Source: Phyto melanocephala (lineage: Eukaryota > Arthropoda > Insecta > Diptera > Rhinophoridae). Taken from it: a stretch of 64,000 nucleotides of DNA. The stretch spans positions 155,104,845 through 155,168,844 of the forward strand of contig OW799233.1 of assembly GCA_941918925.1 (NCBI GenBank), written 5' to 3'. The position numbers were made by a program, and so were the translations under genes. The notes under the pieces are model-generated. The model searched no databases and was not told the origin of the DNA. It saw only the letters and a list, made by a program, of their open reading frames with translations. Below are positions 59,061 through 64,000 of this stretch, in pieces; position 1 is the first letter of the stretch, and each line of letters starts with the position of its first letter.

Positions 59061-60120
59061 CCCTTAGTTATGAAAGTGTTCTAAGTCAAAAAATAAAAAT
59101 AAATAAATATGTTTATCTGTTCTTTCACATTATATTACTTTTAACTAAATTAGTTCAATGTATTTTTCATGATGTTGTCAAAAATTAACCATTTATGAGT
59201 GGTTGTTATTTCAACGTTAATTCATTTAGTGTTAATGGTCTAAGTCAAATATTTAAAAAAAATTTGATTTATTAATTATTTTAAAATTTTCAATATTAAC
59301 AAGAAATAATTAATATGAATTTCATTTAAAGGTTAATATTATTTGTCAAAAATTTATTTTATTTCGCTCCAATAATTAAGATGATACTATTAATTAAATA
59401 AAAATTAAGATCTTTAATATACAAAAAAATCTAGCAAATTTCGTTTAAAATATAACTAAAAAAAATTCTTATAACTTTTAAAATAATTTTATTAAATTTA
59501 ATCGCTTCTATAATTAATTGTATCAGTAACGTCAGTACTCGAGTATCCAGTGTTTTATAAAATTTTAAAATCTGAATTCCACATTTTAGATCTTTTACCA
59601 CAAGAGGAGACTAAAACTATATGGATATATTGGATTATTGGCACTATACGCGACCACTAGAATATAAAGGAAAGAAAAATTTGTTTATTACATCCCTACA
59701 GTTTTCCAAAAACATTTTATAAACCCTACATTGATAATAAGAATGGATTACTTTGCTCTTATAATAAAAATATATCCATAAATTACTTTACTTAAATTAT
59801 TGTTGTTTTCTGATTTGGACCTTCAGTTAATTTTTTTGAAAATGGTCTAAGTCCATTTAACCTCCGAAAACAAAATTTCAGTATGAGATACACACAAAAT
59901 TTCGCGTTCACAATAAATTTTAATTAATTGATATTTTTGTGGCCCTTTGTTCCTCATAGGAACCACAGGACATAATATATATATATAATTGATATTAATT
60001 AAATCCAAAAATTTAATTGTTACACAATATATAAATATTTTTTTTAATTTATCTAAACGCAAAACATTAAATATCTCGAAACAAAATATAAATGACTTAG
60101 ACCACTTTCATAGTTAAGGT
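59061..60120. mobile_element. Candidate transposon with CTTAGTTATGAAAGTG ends
   Basis: The left end CCCTTAGTTATGAAAGTGTT plus CTAAGTCA and the complement of the right end ACCTTAACTATGAAAGTGGT plus CTAAGTCA match over about 28 bases. GGTCTAAGTC also recurs inside at 59,236 and 59,844. No transposase frame is present in the 1060 bp. Confidence 0.65.
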
Positions 60121-60275
60121 CAAAAATATGCATTAGATCAATAAAATTTTAAAACTGTTTCAGTTTAAGGGTAAGACAAATTTTTTTCAACTAATTCGTG
60201 AAGGGTTATTGAAGTTTTTATGGTTTTTTTATGGCATAAATAAATATATAAAAGCGCTGCGACAAAACAAAAATT

Positions 60276-60504
60276 TTAAAAATCCGGATGTAGAAGATTT
60301 ATATCTGTAACATTGTATGTTCGTTCTGATGTAGATATATAATATTGCTTTTGAGAAGTGCTTAGAAGGAACCAAAGCCCGTAGAAAACAATACAAACAG
60401 CAGATATTCTACCCGAAGCACCAACGAGACGTGTTAAGCGATTAGCTAAAAACATACCGACAATATAATTACAATCCAAATTTTTTAAAGACCTTACCCT
60501 TACG
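60276..60504 (-). CDS. Possible small coding exon with one membrane segment
   Basis: A minus-strand open frame is less AT-biased than its flanks and ends TAA at 60,276-60,278. A CTAGTTCCAG before 60,504 could be a splice acceptor. Alternatively, an internal ATG (near 60,455) would start MFLANRLTRLVGASGR followed by the hydrophobic ISAVCIVFYGLWFLL, a likely transmembrane helix, and a polar tail to LLHPDF. I do not recognise the protein and found no partner exon, so it may be a chance frame. Confidence 0.3.
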
Positions 60505-60689
60505 CTGGAACTAGGACTCAATAGAAATAAATATATAAAACTTAATAAGAAAGGCTCTAGGTAATAAAGACTGTTTAATTCTAATTAATGGTATATGGAA
60601 AAATGGAAGATGCATATTTTACCGTTTACAAGAAGAGTAACAAATGATTAATGAAAAAGTTTGTTTAGTTTTACCACTCGGCAATGTAT

Positions 60690-61560
60690 AACGCATATAT
60701 TGATACCCATATTAATGGGTTTTTGAAAAAAATTATCCGCCATTTTGTTTAGAGAGTCATCTTGAATTTTATCTCTTGGGTATTTTAATGTATTCTACTG
60801 GTCAAACCCTTTTATTTAATTCCAATGTTGTGGGGATTGAAGGTATATTTGACCCATATAACTGTCATTTTATTTCAGACTCCATTTTGAATTTGAACCT
60901 GTTTATAGTTTACAGTATTATACTGATCAAGCCATTTCGTTTGATACTAATATTGAGGGGACTAAAATCAGTAAATTTTTAATTATTTACTTTTTAGAAT
61001 TGACCCATATATAAATTTTTTGTACGTCATTTTGTTGTGGCGGCCATCATGGATTTTAAATTGTTTATAGTGTATTATATTCTGCTACTCCAGATCTTTT
61101 TTTATATCTGTTATCAAAAAGCTAAAAAAAATCGATTTTCGTTTAATAATTTTAGGAAAAACAACGAAGTAGTTGTATTCTTTTACTCATATCTCAATTA
61201 ATTAACAACCGATCCGTCAGATTTTCTTGTCAATAATTTTCGAGACTACGGCTTGAATTTTGATGACTTAAGTGGGTCTAAAAATTAATTGGGGATTATA
61301 AATATATGTATATATATATACATATATTTAAAAAAAATTTTTTTGGCTATATCATTACCGATTAGTGACCGCTTTGTCCGAGAATTTTCATGAATGGCCT
61401 TATATCTACAAATAGCAGCAAACGTGTTTATAAATTATTTAAGAAATGAAAAAATTTAATTTTTATGGTAAAAATACGGAAACAATTGTGTTTATTTGGT
61501 GTGGCAAAATCTTAAACTTAGTTAATTTTTTTAAATTTTGGGCATTGCAACCCCAAAATG
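60690..61560 (+). repeat. Long hairpin-ended repeat family, interior fragment
   Basis: ATTCTACTGGTCAAACCCTT, ATCCGCCATTTTGTTTAGAG, ACTCATATCTCAATTAATTA, CCGATTAGTGACCGCTTTGT and GAATGGCCTTATATC align in order with the interior of the copy at 45.3-46.0 kb. Both hairpin ends are missing or too diverged to see. Not coding. Confidence 0.55.
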
Positions 61561-61806
61561 GCCCATGCCACATAGTTGAAGGTTATACAAATTTTTTTTT
61601 TGTTTCCGTTTTTATTTTAAAATTTATGTGTGTCAGACTATGAAATTAAAAACAAATTAACAAATACGAATATCGCCACAGGGGAAAGATGGAGCACAAG
61701 GATTTGCATGTTTTCCGCGCCTATCCACCATACACAATAGTGGAGGATTAACTCCTCTTAATAAGTTCAGTTTTTCTTTGCTGAAATATTAAAATTTTAA
61801 TAAGTT

Positions 61807-61812
61807 TTTATT
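61807..61812 (-). terminator. Probable poly(A) signal
   Basis: AATAAA on the minus strand 31 bases downstream of the stop codon at 61,843, giving a short 3' UTR for the gene to the right. Confidence 0.5.
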
Positions 61813-61842
61813 ATTTTTTTCAAGGCCTTTAGAGTGATAAAA

Positions 61843-64000
61843 TTACCGTTTCGCTGCAATTTCCGCTGGTGATAATTTTGCTAACTTTTTGTTAACTTTC
61901 ATGGCATACTTTAACATATCCACTTTTTGCTTGGGCTTCGGTTCGATTTGTCCCGTAGGATTCTTAGAATCACCACGACCACCATATTTATTCTTGAGAA
62001 TGACGGCTTCAGTGGCTCCCTTAATTGCTCCTTTTTCCTTGGCAAAACCATCGCCACCTCCTCTAGCAGCTGCTGCAACATTTGCCACAACCTTACCACC
62101 TGGCCCTTTAACATCGGCAATTTTGCCAATATTCTTAATACCCCTGGCATATGTCGCACCACCAATTACCCTGGGGTTAGGGCCACTACGTAAAACTTGA
62201 TCAGTTGCCTTTGCTCCAGCACCTTTAACGCCAGTAACATGTTTAGCATTACGCTCTCCGACAGCACATTGATACATTTGCATATATTTATTTGGAGGTT
62301 TAGGAAATAGTGGCACTGGATTCCAATCTAATTCATCATATTGGCTACCAACATTTACCATATTAGATTTGATTAAGCGTTCCGGTTTAATGACACCCAC
62401 TGGTGGTGTTACGCCAAAATCAAACTCCGCCTCACTATCACTAGTATCCGAAAGCACCAACGACTCGCAGCATGGTTCCATCTGGCGCTTGGTACATTCT
62501 TTATTACACTGATATTCTAATTTTTTTTTATCCAAAAAACTGCGACAATAGCAAAATAAAATTGGCCTGTGACAGGTACACTTCTTAAAGCCCATATCTT
62601 TTAGACATTGTTTTAGTTTTCTTCTTTCCTCTAAGTGAGGAGTTTTTACAATTCGAAATTGTATTGGTTTCATATTTTCATAAGGATCTGCAACCTCCTT
62701 TAAAACTTCCAGAGGCTTAAGAGGTCTCATTGTTATGATATATTCCCCATTTTTCTTGTGTATATGTAAGGTGGGTTTTTGGACCAGTCCAGTAGTAGGT
62801 GAGATGTTCTTGTTTCTCAATTTGGACATTTTACGATAGGAATATTGTGAGACTAGCAAAGTATCGGCTGGAAAATCTTTTAGGAAATATTTCATTAATT
62901 CTTTTATGGGTTTACGTATGCTGCCTGGCTTCCATTTGCCACAATTATTAATGTTCCATAGCCAACCCATATTGGGCGGAACATTTTTACGTCCCGCAAA
63001 GCCGTTAATACAAGTTTTATGGCCAATCTGAGGTGAGCATTTTTGTCTAACTAACTGATAGTCATATCTCAAAATAAAATACAAAATTAAAAAAATATTA
63101 TTCGGTTAATTTCAAACACCTAATGTTATTGTCTAAAAATATTTTAATTAACAAACAAACATTTTGATTAGATAAAACTTATCGAAAATAAATCAATAGT
63201 AATTTCAAATAGGTTGCTCAAATGTGAAACATATTCTATAAATACAGAAAATTAAAAAAAAAAAATATTCTCTAAAATACATCGCAAATTATTCATATTT
63301 TAAAATTTAGAATATTTTCAATCAGCTTTAATTAACCTTAAGGTTTTCCTTATACGTATTAAGAATTTGTACAAAAAGTGATTTAACTTACAGTCTACTT
63401 TTTACAGCCGTTTCGGAAGCCGGCTTAACCGAACGCTTTTTACGCTTAATGCGTTTTTGAGGTTTGTCAATTTCCTCACCCTTTTCCGATTCTTGTTTTT
63501 GCTCTTCCTGGTAGATTTCATTTCTCACTGGCGATTTTCTTTCCTTAAGCAGCACTTTGTTTAGCTCCCTTTCACAATGCTCATCTGGTTCAAACTCTTT
63601 TTTCTTAGGGTCTTCTATATCGTAGAGGTCTTTGAGCTCTGAAAATATTCTAGTTAAGAATGGACGATTATCACTGCTGCTGGCACAATGAACATCTGAA
63701 GATTTTGATTCGCAAACATCTTCATGGTTAGATGTCGAAAGCGAAGGTTGAAATATATGTTCACATAACTTTCGTATACGACAATAAGCACATGGCTTAT
63801 TCAAACCGTATTTACAAGTGCAGCGACATTTTCGCTCTTCGTCCTTTAAATTCGTATCACTACTTTGATTATCGTTAGTTTGCAATTTATTTTGAAATTC
63901 GTTTAAAATTTGATCAGCAGTTTGAGTATCGTTGTAGGGTTTTTCGTCAAAGCACGGCACAGGCTTGTAGCAACAATTAGGGCAGGCAGCCAATTTTGGC
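61843..64000 (-). CDS. Cys-rich, Gly/Ala-tailed protein of the dipteran DUF4776 type (5' incomplete)
   Basis: Two exons on the minus strand, 64,000(open)-63,392 and 63,067-61,843, are joined through GTAAGT..TTTTGAG in phase 2, giving about 610 visible residues. The first exon has CPNCCYKPVPC, then CRCTCKYGLNKPCAYCRIRK (Cys cluster), an acidic middle and a basic KRIKRKKRSVKP end. The second exon has PPNMGWLWNINNCGKWKPGS with RKPIKELMKYFL, then PTLHIHKKNGEYIITMRP, the signature as I remember it for the Diptera-restricted DUF4776 group. A second Cys cluster (CTCHRPILFCYCRSF), a Ser/Asp/Glu stretch and a Gly/Ala/Lys-rich tail follow. The function is unknown. The frame is still open at the window edge, so the start lies beyond it. 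AATAAA on the minus strand at 61,807-61,812, 31 bases after the stop, is a likely poly(A) signal. Confidence 0.8.

Noticed and set aside
61889..62200. 103-codon plus-strand Pro/Ala-rich frame
   Set aside because: Shadow of the Gly/Ala-rich C-terminus of the minus-strand gene.

Overview
This is nuclear DNA from a higher fly. It is very AT-rich, full of homopolymers and catacatatgtatg-type microsatellites, has short intron-containing genes with GT..AG junctions, and carries a dense Tc1/mariner, non-LTR and foldback-MITE load. A calyptrate fly (blow-fly or house-fly type) is the best guess. This is inferred from sequence style and repeat families, not from a species marker.

Layout. Bases 1 to about 38,100 hold no host exon that I can support. 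They are intergenic or intronic DNA with layered transposon debris: six Tc1/mariner-type relics between 397 and 32,440, two copies of a DD37E-type transposon (6.6-7.3 kb minus, 25.4-26.4 kb plus), two 5'-truncated LINE tails (8.9-9.3 and 20.1-20.6 kb), tRNA-derived SINE sequence (29.1 and 37.3 kb), and several foldback or MITE families. At 38,186-39,025 lies the last coding exon of a nuclear-type, Asn-rich protein on the plus strand, followed by an AT-rich 3' UTR.

From 43.6 to 53.2 kb are two complete three-exon genes on the minus strand. They are diverged paralogues of small membrane or secreted proteins with a DM4/DM12-type cysteine pattern (C-x5-C then C-x6-C-x-W-S). They share one phase-1 intron and differ in another. 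The first intron of one gene is almost entirely filled by a 1.9-kb hairpin-ended repeat, which itself contains another transposon. From 61.8 kb to the right edge is the 3' part of a larger minus-strand gene, cysteine-rich and Gly/Ala-rich at its end, resembling the dipteran DUF4776 group.

No CRISPR array, rRNA, bona fide tRNA gene, viral sequence or bacterial operon is seen. The most unusual signals are structural: a repeat family with hairpins at both ends (one base-pair covariation visible), a nested double palindrome at 32.55 kb, a MITE with a perfect 9-bp target duplication at 55.8 kb, a transposon whose terminal repeats are themselves short-repeat arrays at 44.45-45.3 kb, and clear transposon-in-transposon insertions at 4.3 and 29 kb. 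Boundaries and family names of repeats are by-eye calls.
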